Shown here one piece after another: positions 1 to 9,274 of a stretch of 39,174 nt of DNA (position 1 is the stretch's first letter; the number at the start of each line of letters is the position of its first letter). The stretch comes from Candidatus Nanopelagicales bacterium. Its GTDB lineage: Bacteria; Actinomycetota; Actinomycetes; S36-B12; UBA5976. A program made the position numbers and the translations under genes. The stretch is taken from positions 1 through 39,174 of the forward strand of contig JAGYJD010000014.1 in NCBI GenBank assembly GCA_018402365.1. The letters run 5' to 3'. The notes under the pieces were generated by a model. It was not told the DNA's origin. It worked only from the letters and a program-made list of their open reading frames with translations, and did not search any database.

Positions 1-284
1 ATTCCAGGTTTGCGTGGCAAGCCCGCTGTGATCACAACGATGTCCGAATCCTTAATTACCTCATAACCCGATCCGTCAAGTTGAGTCGTTTGACCGATTA
101 TCGTGGTTTCAAATCCTTCTACTGGGCGCGATTGGTTCATATCCAAAGCTAAACCCTCAGCTTTTCCTTCAACTACATCTGTCAAAACTACGGTTTCAAA
201 AATGTCATACTCCGCCAGTCTCATTGCGGTAGTAGATCCATAAAAACCAGCACCTACGACAGTGACTTTGCCTTTTCTTGGCAT
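1..284 (-). CDS. mdh: Malate dehydrogenase, N-terminal part (runs off the window)
   Basis: Interconverts malate and oxaloacetate with NAD in the TCA cycle. The visible N-terminal ~94 residues form the Rossmann start: a glycine-rich loop VVGAGFYGSTTA near residues 9-20, an acidic residue ending beta-2 (VVLTDVVEG) as expected for an NAD enzyme, the segment LDMNQSRPVEGFET, and VVITAGLPRKPG, the usual stretch before the substrate loop. This is the LDH-like malate dehydrogenase form common in Actinobacteria. ATG start at 284 with a purine-rich AGGGGACGAG upstream. The catalytic Arg/His residues lie outside the window, so lactate dehydrogenase cannot be excluded from this fragment alone, although the context (DUF3017, purH, sucCD) fits mdh. 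Confidence 0.88.
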   Translation of the reverse strand, partial: MPRKGKVTVVGAGFYGSTTAMRLAEYDIFETVVLTDVVEGKAEGLALDMNQSRPVEGFETTIIGQTTQLDGSGYEVIKDSDIVVITAGLPRKPG

Positions 285-358
285 GGGCTTCTCGTCCCCT
301 CAAATTAAATTATTTAACAACGCTTCAGGCAACAATCTTAATAGCAGAGAAGGCGCGG

Positions 359-709
359 TTAAGCAGGGACGACTATGGCAAGAACCACAAGGGCGATAGT
401 AAGACCCAGCAAGATTGCGCCATCGAGTGCTCTGTGGCGGACCGCTAGCCACCCAACTGCAAAACGAGTCCAGGTCAATCTAAACAAAGTGGCTAATCCC
501 ACCGCGGATGCCAAAATATAAACTCCAATTCGAAATTCTGTGACGTTCATAGTGATCAAGCCGCTGATCGCCAGCAAAATTACCAAGAGGCTTGGATATT
601 GGCGTTTTATTAATCGTAAAAATCTATTTTTATCTCTCGGGTTTTGATTGACGCTAACTAATCTAAGATTCTTTGGTTTTTCACCGAAAGCTTCTGCCGA
701 TACACCCAT
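359..709 (-). CDS. DUF3017 family small membrane protein
   Basis: 116-residue protein of unknown function. A basic cytoplasmic N-terminus (about residues 1-37) is followed by three hydrophobic segments (about 38-54, 60-77 and 93-115). Size, three-helix layout and position upstream of mdh match the actinobacterial DUF3017 family, normally found beside folD and mdh. ATG start at 709; GAGG lies about 13 nt upstream, a rather long spacing, so a downstream start is possible. The gene lies between purH and mdh on the same strand. The family's role is not known; no catalytic motif is visible. Confidence 0.72.
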   Translation of the reverse strand: MGVSAEAFGEKPKNLRLVSVNQNPRDKNRFLRLIKRQYPSLLVILLAISGLITMNVTEFRIGVYILASAVGLATLFRLTWTRFAVGWLAVRHRALDGAILLGLTIALVVLAIVVPA

Positions 710-804
710 AAAGAAAAGATTACCTCAGTTCGCTAGCAAAATGAATAGCAACGGAGAAAACCCACCAAGAATTGATCTTTAAATGTTTATTTTTAAAAAA
801 CAGC

Positions 805-2343
805 CTAGTGAGAAAAATGTCGCATTCCGGTGAGATACATAGAAATCCCAGCTTGTTTAGCTAAATCAATCGCAGCTTGATCATTTTTTGATCCTCCTGG
901 ATGAACCACCGCGGTAATTCCTGCTTTGAGTAAAACTTCGAGCGCATCTGGAAACGGAAAGAAAGCATCGGAAGCGCAAACCGACCCTTTAGCGCGATCT
1001 CCAGCCCGCCAAGTTGCCAATCGGGCCGCGTCCACTCGGTTAACTTGACCCATTCCAATTCCGACAGCCGCGGTGTCTTTAGCTAACAAAATGGCGTTAG
1101 ATTTCGGTGCTCGCACGGCTCTAAAGGCAAATTCCAAATCCGCTAACTCTGCAGCGCTCACTGGTTTGCCAGCAACTAATTCCCAATTTTCGGGCTCATC
1201 GTGATAAACCGAAACATTGTCGACCGTCTGCATCAAGACGCCGCCTGAGATAGTTCGCCACTCAACTCGGTGTCCTGGGTGAGGCCCTGCAACTTGCAGT
1301 AACCGCAGGTTTTCTTTAGTGCTTAATATTTCTAGCGCCGCTTCATCAAAGCCAGGGGCAACTATTACTTCAAAAAATATTTCGCTCATTAATTTGGCTG
1401 CTGCTGCATCAATGAAGCGATTACTTGCCACCACTCCACCAAATGCGCTCACTTCATCTGTTTTTAGTGCCTTACCAAAAGCGGTTGCTAAATCATCAGA
1501 AATGGCGATTCCGCAGGGGTTAGCATGCTTAATGATTGCGATACACGGCTCTGGGTGATCAAATGCAGCCCGACGCGCGCAATCTGCATCAACAAAATTG
1601 TTATAACTCATCTCTTTGCCGCCGATTACCTTTGCCTTCGCAACTCCAGGTTCTGAGGTTTCACCTACATAAAGTGCGGCTTTTTGATGCGGGTTTTCGC
1701 CGTATCGAAGAGTTTGTTTTTTATTGTAAGTGGCGCCTACCCAATTAGGGGCGTCATTAGACTCTTGCCTGGCAAACCAGCGAGCAACAATCGAGTCATA
1801 TGTTGCAGTATGTGCAAAAGCTTCGGCAGCAAATCTTTGCCTAACTTCAAAATTAAATGTAGTTCCAATTGCTGCCATAAAGTCGGGATATTGTTTTGGT
1901 GAAACTAACACCACAACATTCTTAAAATTTTTAGCTGCCGCTCTAATTAATGTTGGGCCACCAATGTCAATCTGCTCAATACAGTCTTCAAAGGTTGCAC
2001 CAGCACTGACAGTTTCACTAAATGGATAAAGGTTAACTACCACTAAATCAAAACTGGCGATTTCTGCATCTTTCAAAGTCTCTACATGCTCGCTTTTTGA
2101 AAGATCTGCCAGTACTCCCGCATGTATTGCTGGATGTAAAGTCTTAACTCTGCCATCTAAGATTTCAGGAAACTTTGTAACATCGCTCACCAAGGTAACT
2201 GGCAGATTAGCGTTTGAAATTTCACTGGCAGTACTTCCTGTGCTGACGATTTCAAAGCCGTTATCGACTAAAGCTTGCGCTAGCTCTATCAGTCCCGTTT
2301 TATCTGAAACGCTAATCAAGGCACGAGAAGAATTTGCGTTAAT
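805..2343 (-). CDS. purH: Bifunctional AICAR formyltransferase / IMP cyclohydrolase
   Basis: Catalyses the last two steps of de novo IMP synthesis. Numbering from the TTG at 2319: the N-terminal MGS-like cyclohydrolase domain (about 1-140) has SVSDKTG and DGRVKTLHPAIHAG; the C-terminal transformylase has RYGENPHQ (205-212) and the catalytic Lys264-His265 pair in IIKHANPCG. The protein is full length. The start is unclear: the family's first strand (RALISVSDK) is coded from about 2325, yet no ATG or GTG exists in frame between it and the TGA at 2350-2352. I extend to the ATT at 2343, overlapping the end of purN; the conservative alternative is TTG at 2319, which would cut the conserved RAL and has no Shine-Dalgarno sequence. 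Translation is probably coupled to purN. Confidence 0.93.
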   Translation of the reverse strand: MNANSSRALISVSDKTGLIELAQALVDNGFEIVSTGSTASEISNANLPVTLVSDVTKFPEILDGRVKTLHPAIHAGVLADLSKSEHVETLKDAEIASFDLVVVNLYPFSETVSAGATFEDCIEQIDIGGPTLIRAAAKNFKNVVVLVSPKQYPDFMAAIGTTFNFEVRQRFAAEAFAHTATYDSIVARWFARQESNDAPNWVGATYNKKQTLRYGENPHQKAALYVGETSEPGVAKAKVIGGKEMSYNNFVDADCARRAAFDHPEPCIAIIKHANPCGIAISDDLATAFGKALKTDEVSAFGGVVASNRFIDAAAAKLMSEIFFEVIVAPGFDEAALEILSTKENLRLLQVAGPHPGHRVEWRTISGGVLMQTVDNVSVYHDEPENWELVAGKPVSAAELADLEFAFRAVRAPKSNAILLAKDTAAVGIGMGQVNRVDAARLATWRAGDRAKGSVCASDAFFPFPDALEVLLKAGITAVVHPGGSKNDQAAIDLAKQAGISMYLTGMRHFSH

Positions 2344-2944
2344 GATTAATCACAACCCTTCCGTCATGAACTTGGTAACCGTGGGTTACCAGTGAATGGA
2401 CAATCTTTGGCAAGAGAGCCTGTTCGGCAAGCTTGATCCGCTGATGAAGCTCTTGATTGGTGTCTTGTGGCAAAACCCTAACCACTACCTGTTCAACAAT
2501 TGGTCCGGTGTCTACCCCCTGATCAACCAGATGCAAGGTAGCGCCAGTTTCGCTGTCCCCAGCAGCCAAAGCTTGCGCCACTGCTGCAAGACCTCGATAT
2601 TTGGGCAATAGCGATGGGTGGCTGTTGAGAATTTGATTAGTAAACCGCTTAACCACCGACTCTGGCAAAATTCGCATAAAACCTGCCAGCACAATTAATT
2701 TTGGCTCATGGTCAATTAATGTCTCCAGCAGCGCCTGTTGCCAGCTAGCGCGATCTGAAAATTCCTTTTCTAAAATTAACCTAGTTTCAATATCTGCTTC
2801 AGCTGCCCTTTCGAGTGCTTTAGCTTGTGGGTTATCGCTAATCACAAGATCAATTTGATAATTTAATAGTGACTCTTGATCAATTAGCGCTTGCAGCAAA
2901 CTGCCTTCCCCTGAAGCTAAGACCACGATTTTCGGTTTAGTCAC
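2339..2944 (-). CDS. purN: Phosphoribosylglycinamide formyltransferase
   Basis: Transfers a formyl group from 10-formyl-THF to GAR in purine synthesis. 201 residues, the usual length. The N-terminal nucleotide loop VVLASGEGS, the catalytic motif NSHPSLLPKYRG with Asn107 and His109, and Asp145 in LHLVDQGVDTGP correspond to the Asn106/His108/Asp144 set of the E. coli enzyme. GTG start at 2944; its GTGA overlaps the stop codon of the upstream membrane-protein gene by 4 bp, so coupled translation is likely. Its 3' end overlaps or abuts the purH start. The order perM-purN-purH matches the M. tuberculosis block Rv0955-Rv0957. Confidence 0.95.
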   Translation of the reverse strand: MTKPKIVVLASGEGSLLQALIDQESLLNYQIDLVISDNPQAKALERAAEADIETRLILEKEFSDRASWQQALLETLIDHEPKLIVLAGFMRILPESVVKRFTNQILNSHPSLLPKYRGLAAVAQALAAGDSETGATLHLVDQGVDTGPIVEQVVVRVLPQDTNQELHQRIKLAEQALLPKIVHSLVTHGYQVHDGRVVINH

Positions 2945-4116
2945 TTAACTTCACCCTCTTGTGAAACTTCTTCGGGCCTAGTTGCGCGCTGCCACAGCAC
3001 TTTAAGCGAGACCACCACGGCAGAGCCAATCAGAAAAAATCTAAAACTACTTTGAAATAACGCTATTGGGTCAGCGCCAAAAGATTGCAGTTGCTCGACA
3101 CCCAATGCTCCATTTGAAAACCAAAGCAAAATGGAACTTAGGGCACTTGATATTAAAATTGAAAAGAATATTCCTACTAACCAGTTTGGATACTTTTCGT
3201 GATGTGCAAATATTGCAATCAAAACCCCCACCAGAATTGGAAAGGCAATCAAGTAATTAGTCCAAGTAGGCATTTGTTCAGGCAGCAAAGCAAACCAAGG
3301 CCAGGCTGGGAGTTGGGTGATATTTACCGAGGTAAGACTTACTGAAGTTGTACCTATATTCAAAACCACATCACTGATCACTGCCCAGGTCCAGATCAAA
3401 TAGTTAGGAAGCCAGCCCAAACCCAATAAAATAATTATGGCTACCGCAAATACATCAGCACCCAAATCGTAAAAGACACCCAAAATCTCTGTCCAACTGT
3501 GGTATCCCAACCAGATTAGTATTAAAAAAGAAATTCCTAAAAGTAAAATTAAAGAGTTTCTCACTGTTTTTATTATTTTTTGAGAAGTTTCATCAAGTCC
3601 CGCCTTGATTAAGGACCAGGTGCCACCCACCGAAAGTATTGCCATCAGGCCCGCAAAGACACTGAGTAATACTGGCCACATTAAAACTGACAGCCAATTT
3701 TCGAGATTATTTGTTTGTAAAAAATATATTCCGAAGATTGCCCCGCTATAACTGCATACCCCTACTAAAAGCACCAAAAGGGAACGAGCTGTGGGACTAG
3801 CTACATTTGATTCCAAGCTAGATTTCAATGACCAACGAAAAGTTCTATATAGAAGAAAAAATATAAAAAAAATAAATCCAGTAAATCTCAAATCTAAAAT
3901 CAGATCAGCAAAGGCAATCTCAATACCGTTCATCACCAAAAAAGCAGTAGCAGAAAAACTTATAACATCAGTCAAGGTGCTCTCAAGGTCAGCAGAAAAA
4001 ACCCAAGTAAGAGTAGTAAGCACCAAAATAGAGCCAAAAGAAATTGCAGTAGTCCAAAGCGTTACCGCCAATCCAGCGGTGGTAACTCCTCGACCGATTT
4101 TCGCATTGCTGCCCAT
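2941..4116 (-). CDS. PerM-like (DUF6350) polytopic membrane protein
   Basis: 391 residues with about nine or ten hydrophobic segments spread along the whole length and a short charged C-terminus (TRPEEVSQEGEVK). No catalytic motif. Identification rests on topology plus position: in M. tuberculosis the membrane protein Rv0955 (PerM, linked to cell division during chronic infection) lies between sucCD and purN exactly as here. ATG at 4116, 4 nt downstream of the sucD stop, without a visible Shine-Dalgarno sequence, suggesting coupling to sucD. Sequence similarity to PerM was judged only from general character, so the family call is moderate. Base composition is unusually A/T-rich even for this window, as is common for hydrophobic proteins here. 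Confidence 0.65.
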   Translation of the reverse strand: MGSNAKIGRGVTTAGLAVTLWTTAISFGSILVLTTLTWVFSADLESTLTDVISFSATAFLVMNGIEIAFADLILDLRFTGFIFFIFFLLYRTFRWSLKSSLESNVASPTARSLLVLLVGVCSYSGAIFGIYFLQTNNLENWLSVLMWPVLLSVFAGLMAILSVGGTWSLIKAGLDETSQKIIKTVRNSLILLLGISFLILIWLGYHSWTEILGVFYDLGADVFAVAIIILLGLGWLPNYLIWTWAVISDVVLNIGTTSVSLTSVNITQLPAWPWFALLPEQMPTWTNYLIAFPILVGVLIAIFAHHEKYPNWLVGIFFSILISSALSSILLWFSNGALGVEQLQSFGADPIALFQSSFRFFLIGSAVVVSLKVLWQRATRPEEVSQEGEVK

Positions 4117-4120
4117 GCGA

Positions 4121-4999
4121 CTATTTAATTAGAGACCTCAATAAATTTGCGGTCTCACTCGGGGTTTTGCCAACTTTTACACCTACCGCCTCTAAGGCTT
4201 GCTTCTTGCCAGCGGCAGTGCCGCTCGCACCCGAGACAATGGCGCCGGCGTGACCCATGGTCTTGCCCTCTGGCGCAGTAAACCCAGCAACATAAGCAAC
4301 CACCGGTTTGGTGAGGTGATCTTTGATGTACAAAGCAGCGCGCTCTTCTGCGTCTCCCCCGATTTCACCGATCATAACTATGGCTTTTGTCTCGGGATCC
4401 TTTTCAAAGGCAGCTAATGCGTCAATATGAGTGGTTCCTACGATTGGGTCACCACCGATACCAATGGCGGTAGTAAAACCTAAATCACGTAACTCGTACA
4501 TCATTTGATAGGTGAGTGTTCCTGATTTTGAAACTAACCCAATAACACCGCTGGATGTGATGTCAGCCGGCGTGATTCCTACGTTGCTTTGACCAGGTGA
4601 AATTATCCCAGGGCAGTTGGGGCCAATAATTCTAGTTTTTCCAGAACGTTGTGCTTGAGCGAAAAATATTGCAGTGTCATGTACTGGAATCCCTTCAGTA
4701 ATTACCACACATAATTCGATCTCTGCCGCTATTGCTTCTAGTACGGCCGCTTTCGCAAACTTTGGCGGTACAAAAACTACCGAGACATTTGCCCCCGTTT
4801 GAGTTTTCGCTTCTTCCACCGAGTTAAAAACTGGCAACTGCGCCCCGGCAATTTCTACCACTTGCCCACCCTTACCTGGAGTGACGCCACCAGCGATGTT
4901 TGTTCCGGAGGCGATCATTCTTTCGGTGTGCTTGCGGCCTTCAGAGCCTGTCATGCCTTGCACGATGACCACGCTATTTTTATCTAAAAAAATTGCCAT
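4121..4999 (-). CDS. sucD: Succinyl-CoA synthetase, alpha subunit
   Basis: Alpha subunit of succinyl-CoA:ADP/GDP ligase (TCA cycle, substrate-level phosphorylation). 292 residues, typical. It has the N-terminal CoA-binding Rossmann domain with [12 protein letters not shown], the motif [10 protein letters not shown], and the phosphohistidine loop [13 protein letters not shown] with active-site His250. ATG start at 4999 directly follows the TAA of sucC (stop 5000-5002), so sucCD are translated as a coupled pair. The strand and order (sucC, sucD, membrane protein, purN, purH) are conserved in Actinobacteria. Confidence 0.97.
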   Translation of the reverse strand: MAIFLDKNSVVIVQGMTGSEGRKHTERMIASGTNIAGGVTPGKGGQVVEIAGAQLPVFNSVEEAKTQTGANVSVVFVPPKFAKAAVLEAIAAEIELCVVITEGIPVHDTAIFFAQAQRSGKTRIIGPNCPGIISPGQSNVGITPADITSSGVIGLVSKSGTLTYQMMYELRDLGFTTAIGIGGDPIVGTTHIDALAAFEKDPETKAIVMIGEIGGDAEERAALYIKDHLTKPVVAYVAGFTAPEGKTMGHAGAIVSGASGTAAGKKQALEAVGVKVGKTPSETANLLRSLIK

Positions 5000-6178
5000 T
5001 TATTTTGCCCACTTTGCTAATTCGGCCGCTTTACTGGCTGCCGCATCCATGGTTTCTACGATTTCGATATTTTTAATATTGGCACTTCTTAAAATTTCCA
5101 ACCCCGCTTTAGCGTTATTTCCATCTAATCTCACCACAATTGGCTTCTGTTGATAATTTTCTTTGCTAGAGAGCATCTCAATGGCCTGCACGATTCCATT
5201 AGCAACAGCATCACAAGCTGTGATTCCGCCAAAAACATTTACAAAGACGCTCTTCACATCTTTATCTGACAAAATAATTTCAAGTCCATCTGCCATCACC
5301 TGAGCAGAAGCACCCCCACCTATATCTAAAAAGTTTGCGGGTTTAACCCCACCAAAGTTTTCACCGGCATAAGCCACCACATCAAGTGTGCTCATAACTA
5401 AGCCAGCGCCATTGCCAATTACTCCTACGCTGCCATCAAGTTTTACGTAGTTCAAACCTTTAGCTTTAGCTGCTGTCTCGAGCGGATCTTCGTTGCTGAT
5501 GTCCACATAATTCTCAAAATCAGGATGTCTAAAAAAGGCATTCTCATCCAATGTAACTTTGCCATCCAGCGCCACCACTCGATTGTCGGCAGTCTTTACT
5601 AAGGGATTTACCTCAACCAGCGTGGCATCGGAATTAATAAAGGTATCCCACAAGCGCATAATAACTTCAGCAGTTGCGTCTTGAATTTCTTCTGGGATCT
5701 GAGCTTCTCTAGCAATTGCCAGAGCCAATTCAAGACTCACTCCTTGTAAGGGATCAATCTGAATTTTAGCTAATTTTTCAGGAGTTTTAGCAGCAACTTC
5801 TTCAATATCTATACCGCCGGCCACCGAAGCCATACAAAGAAATGAACGGTTGGATCTATCTACTAAGAATGAAACATAAAATTCACTCTCGATATCTTCT
5901 GCAGGTGTTACCAAGATTTTCTTTACGATATGACCCTTGATATCTAAACCTAATATGTTTTGTGCATGAGTGAAGGCCGCTGCCGGATCATTCGCTAATT
6001 TCACGCCTCCAGCTTTTCCTCGACCACCTGTTTTTACTTGGGCCTTGATGACAGTTGCGCCGCCAAAGCTTTCAGCAGCTAATTTGGCTGCTTCTGCGCT
6101 AGTTACAACTGCCCCTTCTTGGGTAGGCACTTGGTTAGCTTTGAATAACTCTTTGGCTTGATACTCATACAAATCCAC
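5000..6178 (-). CDS. sucC: Succinyl-CoA synthetase, beta subunit
   Basis: Beta subunit of succinyl-CoA ligase, with an N-terminal ATP-grasp domain and a C-terminal ligase domain. The protein begins (M)[11 protein letters not shown], the hallmark family start. Further support: [41 protein letters not shown] (metal/nucleotide site) and FLDIGGGAS plus [10 protein letters not shown] at the alpha-subunit contact. I place the start at GTG 6178, because the reading frame is open another 30 codons upstream but those residues are not family-like, and AGGAG lies 10 nt upstream of this GTG. This gives 392 residues, the normal length. First gene of the sucCD-perM-purNH run; its promoter should lie between 6179 and 6283, shared with the divergent peptidase gene. 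Confidence 0.96.
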   Translation of the reverse strand: MDLYEYQAKELFKANQVPTQEGAVVTSAEAAKLAAESFGGATVIKAQVKTGGRGKAGGVKLANDPAAAFTHAQNILGLDIKGHIVKKILVTPAEDIESEFYVSFLVDRSNRSFLCMASVAGGIDIEEVAAKTPEKLAKIQIDPLQGVSLELALAIAREAQIPEEIQDATAEVIMRLWDTFINSDATLVEVNPLVKTADNRVVALDGKVTLDENAFFRHPDFENYVDISNEDPLETAAKAKGLNYVKLDGSVGVIGNGAGLVMSTLDVVAYAGENFGGVKPANFLDIGGGASAQVMADGLEIILSDKDVKSVFVNVFGGITACDAVANGIVQAIEMLSSKENYQQKPIVVRLDGNNAKAGLEILRSANIKNIEIVETMDAAASKAAELAKWAK

Positions 6179-6283
6179 AGGCGACAGGCTCCTAATTGAA
6201 AAAAATTCTTCGACGCTAAGCCTAAAAGTAAGTGTGACTAGTCTTGCGCTCGCCCCGCTTGCAATCATAGGGAGTCATAGGGC

Positions 6284-7057
6284 ATGGTATACAGAATGGC
6301 AAAAAAGAAACTTAGACAAAACCCGTGGGTCATCGCGGGTGTGGGTCTAGTCACAATGGGACTTGCCTTCTCAATTGCCTCACCCACTCCTCACCAATCA
6401 AGTCAGTGCGAATGTGCGCTTTGCTGTTTAAATTTTGGATCCTCAACCGCTGCCATTAGCGCAGCAGATCGTTACGCCTTTGAAGCCGCTCAACCTGTAA
6501 CTGCCCCAACACTTCCGGTTTTGGATGGTGAAGTGCGTGCCAAGTTTGGATCCCCCGGTGGTGAAGAAAAAATTGCCTTAATGCGAACTCAAATTATTAG
6601 CGCCCAAGAGGCAGAAGCTGCACGCATTGCAGCTGAAGCTGCCGCGGCAAGAGCAGCCGAAAGAGAGCGCCGGGCAAAAATTGTTGCTGCACCCTCCCGC
6701 GCCCGAATTAGTGCTCGCTATGGAATTCGTGGCCCACGTTGGTCGGCTGGGTGGCATACCGGAATAGATTTCAATGGACGCTACGGTGATCCAGTTAGCG
6801 CCGCTAAATTGGGAGTTGTAACTTTTACCGGTTGGAAAGCCGGTTATGGATACACGATTGAGATGAAACATCCCGATGGAGCAGTTACTCGCTACGCCCA
6901 TCTTTCTCGAATTGGCGTTGCCACCGGACAAGAGGTGGACGTTGGGCAACAAATTGGTCGCATGGGAGCGACCGGTAATGCCTCGGGCCCCCATTTACAT
7001 TTTGAAGTCTTGATTAATGGTGAATTTACAAACCCAGCAACTTGGCTTTGGGGTTAA
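6284..7057 (+). CDS. Membrane-anchored M23 (LytM-type) peptidase
   Basis: Likely a zinc endopeptidase acting on peptidoglycan cross-links outside the membrane. Residues 11-33 form a signal anchor; 106-135 is an Ala/Glu/Arg-rich helical (coiled-coil-like) spacer; the LytM domain fills about 140-257. All zinc/catalytic residues of the family are visible: His158 and Asp162 (HTGIDF), His206 (YAHLS), and His237/His239 (PHLHFEV), so it should be active rather than a degenerate EnvC-like activator. Odd feature: a C-x-C-x2-C-C cluster at 42-48 just outside the membrane. ATG 6284 has GGAG 9 nt upstream; a second ATG at 6296 is possible. The stop codon abuts the convergent pcrA stop without spacing. 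Confidence 0.9.
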   Translation: MVYRMAKKKLRQNPWVIAGVGLVTMGLAFSIASPTPHQSSQCECALCCLNFGSSTAAISAADRYAFEAAQPVTAPTLPVLDGEVRAKFGSPGGEEKIALMRTQIISAQEAEAARIAAEAAAARAAERERRAKIVAAPSRARISARYGIRGPRWSAGWHTGIDFNGRYGDPVSAAKLGVVTFTGWKAGYGYTIEMKHPDGAVTRYAHLSRIGVATGQEVDVGQQIGRMGATGNASGPHLHFEVLINGEFTNPATWLWG

Positions 7058-9250
7058 TTAAAGTTTTTCAACTGGGGCGTACCTAAGCAGTAAGCGTTTT
7101 TTTCCGCTTGAACCAAAATCCACTGTGGCTTCGGAGTTGTCCCCACTGCCCGCTAATTCAATCACGGTGCCTAGGCCAAATTTTTCGTGATTCACTTTAT
7201 CCCCAATATCTAATTGCATCACTTTGCTAGCTGCCCGACCCCAAGGGTTCTCACTTTTTTGAAAAGTTTCTTCTACGTCTCCATTCGCACGCTTAAAAAC
7301 AATTAGCTCATCTGGAATTTCTTCTAAGAATCGCGATTGTGGATTGAAAGATGGTGCGCCCCAGACTGAGCGAGTCAAAGCTCTCGTGATAAAAAGTCTT
7401 TCTCTAGCTCTAGTGATTCCTACATATGCCAAACGCCGCTCTTCTGCTAACTCCTTTAGATCATGTTGACTGCGTGCGTGTGGAAAAATCCCCTCCTCTA
7501 AACCCGTCAAAAACACCACCGGAAACTCCAAACCTTTTGCGGTATGCAGTGTCATCAGCGTGACGACTCCCTCTTCGTTATCTGGAATTTCATCCGAATC
7601 CGCAACTAAGGAGACTTGCTCTAGAAACTCAGCTAACCCAAATCCATCCCCAGTTTGAGATTCAAATTCTCTTGCTACTGATTCAAGTTCTGTTAAATTT
7701 TCAACTCGCGCTTGATCTTGAATATCTAAAGAGTTAAGCAAACTTTCCAGATAACCACTTGTCTGCAGCATTTGATGAATGATCTCAGAGGGAGGCTTTT
7801 TGTCCAGAAACATTTTTTGCAAATCAAGCATCAATACCGAAAAATCATTTAAAGAGGCCTTGGCTTTAGCGGTTAATTCGTTAATCTCGCCAGCTCGATT
7901 AATCGCTTCAAAAAAAGTTAACCGGTGGCGTAGCGCATAGCCATTGAGCACCGCTTCTGCTTTATCCCCGATCCCCCGCCTTGGCACATTCAAAATTCTC
8001 TTTATTGACAACTCATCACTTGGATTAACAATTGATCTGAGATAAGCCAAAGCATCTTTGACTTCTTTTCGCTCATAAAATTTAAGCCCCCCGACTACCC
8101 GGTAAGGGATTCCGATTCGAATAAAGATTTCTTCTAAAGCACGAGATTGGGCGTTAGTTCTATAAAAAACCGCCATTTGTGAATAGGTACGTTTTTCTTC
8201 TTCGCGTAAGTTCTCAATCTCAAGTGCAACAAATGAAGCTTCGTCATGTTCGTTATCAGCTACATAAGCAATTATTTTTTCACCAGTACCCGAATCTGTC
8301 CAAAGTTTTTTTTCTCGTCGATCTTGATTTTTACTAATAACTGAATTGGCCGCAGAAAGAATATTTTGGGTAGAGCGATAATTTTGCTCTAACAAAATAC
8401 TTTTTGCGTTTAAATAGTCTCTTTCAAACTCTTCAATATTCCGGATAGTGGCGCCACGAAAAGCATAAATTGACTGATCTGCATCGCCTACCACGCAAAG
8501 TTCTGCTTGCGGCACTTCGTCATGCGCCTCACCAACTAATTCTTTAATTAACATGTACTGGGCATGATTCGTATCTTGATACTCGTCTACTAAAACATGC
8601 TTAAATTTTCTTCGAAATTTTTCTTTCACGTCACCAAATAATTGCAGCACCGCTACCGAAGCACCAATCAAATCATCAAAATCAAAGGCGTTAGCGCGAG
8701 TTAGCCTTCTCTCATATTCTTTATATATTTCAGAAATAACTCGCTCTTGATCATTTTCTGCTTTATGAGAAAAGGTTTCAGCGTCAATGAGTTCATTTTT
8801 TAAATTTGAAATAAAGTTGGCGATAGCGCGCGGTGTTAATTGCTTTGAATTTACTTCTAGGTCCCCAGCAATCATGGTGAGCATTCTTAGCGAATCTTGG
8901 GAATCGTAAATAGAAAAAGTGCTGGTGCGCCCCAGCCTTGAGCCCTCTTGACGCAAGATTCGCACGCAAGCTGAGTGAAAAGTTGATACCCACATATTGC
9001 GAGCTACTGGTCCGACCAGCGAGGCAACTCTTTCCTTCATTTCGCTAGCGGCTTTATTGGTGAAAGTGATAGCCAAGATTTGATCCGGCTGCACTCTGCG
9101 TTCATCTAATAAATAAGCAATTCGTCGCGTTAACACCCTGGTTTTGCCCGAACCCGCCCCCGCCACAATTAAAAGTGGTGAGCCCTCATGAATCACCGCT
9201 TCTTTTTGCTGGGGATTTAGATCATCCAGGGTCTCTTCATTTTGCAACAC
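7058..9250 (-). CDS. pcrA: ATP-dependent DNA helicase PcrA/UvrD, superfamily 1A
   Basis: 3'-5' DNA helicase for repair and replication restart. N-terminal LNPQQKEAV (Q motif) and Walker A AGAGSGKT (near residues 30-37), VDEYQDTN (motif II), VGDADQSIYAFRGA (motif III), QNYRS (motif IV), VTLMTLHTAKGLEFPVVFL (motif V) and RRLAYVGITRARERL (motif VI) are all present. The C-terminus has the PcrA-type small domain (KFGLGTVIELAGSG). I choose GTG 9250 (about 730 residues): the frame stays open to a TTG at 9295, but the extra residues are not helicase-like and would overlap the divergent deacetylase. A TAGACT box 7 nt upstream suggests leaderless transcription. Confidence 0.95.
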   Translation of the reverse strand: MLQNEETLDDLNPQQKEAVIHEGSPLLIVAGAGSGKTRVLTRRIAYLLDERRVQPDQILAITFTNKAASEMKERVASLVGPVARNMWVSTFHSACVRILRQEGSRLGRTSTFSIYDSQDSLRMLTMIAGDLEVNSKQLTPRAIANFISNLKNELIDAETFSHKAENDQERVISEIYKEYERRLTRANAFDFDDLIGASVAVLQLFGDVKEKFRRKFKHVLVDEYQDTNHAQYMLIKELVGEAHDEVPQAELCVVGDADQSIYAFRGATIRNIEEFERDYLNAKSILLEQNYRSTQNILSAANSVISKNQDRREKKLWTDSGTGEKIIAYVADNEHDEASFVALEIENLREEEKRTYSQMAVFYRTNAQSRALEEIFIRIGIPYRVVGGLKFYERKEVKDALAYLRSIVNPSDELSIKRILNVPRRGIGDKAEAVLNGYALRHRLTFFEAINRAGEINELTAKAKASLNDFSVLMLDLQKMFLDKKPPSEIIHQMLQTSGYLESLLNSLDIQDQARVENLTELESVAREFESQTGDGFGLAEFLEQVSLVADSDEIPDNEEGVVTLMTLHTAKGLEFPVVFLTGLEEGIFPHARSQHDLKELAEERRLAYVGITRARERLFITRALTRSVWGAPSFNPQSRFLEEIPDELIVFKRANGDVEETFQKSENPWGRAASKVMQLDIGDKVNHEKFGLGTVIELAGSGDNSEATVDFGSSGKKRLLLRYAPVEKL

Positions 9251-9257
9251 AGGCTTG

Positions 9258-9267
9258 AGTCTAAGTT
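9258..9267. promoter_or_regulatory. Overlapping divergent -10 elements between pcrA and the PIG-L gene
   Basis: Only 24 bp (9251-9274) separate the GTG of pcrA (minus) and the ATG of the deacetylase (plus). The plus strand reads TAAGTT at 9262-9267 and the minus strand TAGACT at 9263-9258. Both fit the actinobacterial -10 pattern TANNNT, share the central TA, and each lies exactly 7 nt from its start codon. The simplest reading is a symmetric bidirectional promoter making two leaderless mRNAs. Neither gene has a Shine-Dalgarno sequence at these starts. Inferred from sequence only. Confidence 0.45.
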
Positions 9268-9274
9268 GGTGCCA

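Noticed and set aside
776-805. A/T-rich run after purH as a terminator
   Set aside because: There is a TTTTTTAAAAA stretch but no GC stem before it.
6179-6268. Longer sucC reading frame with 30 extra N-terminal residues
   Set aside because: The extra residues are unlike the family, whereas GTG 6178 has a good AGGAG and gives the canonical [11 protein letters not shown] start.
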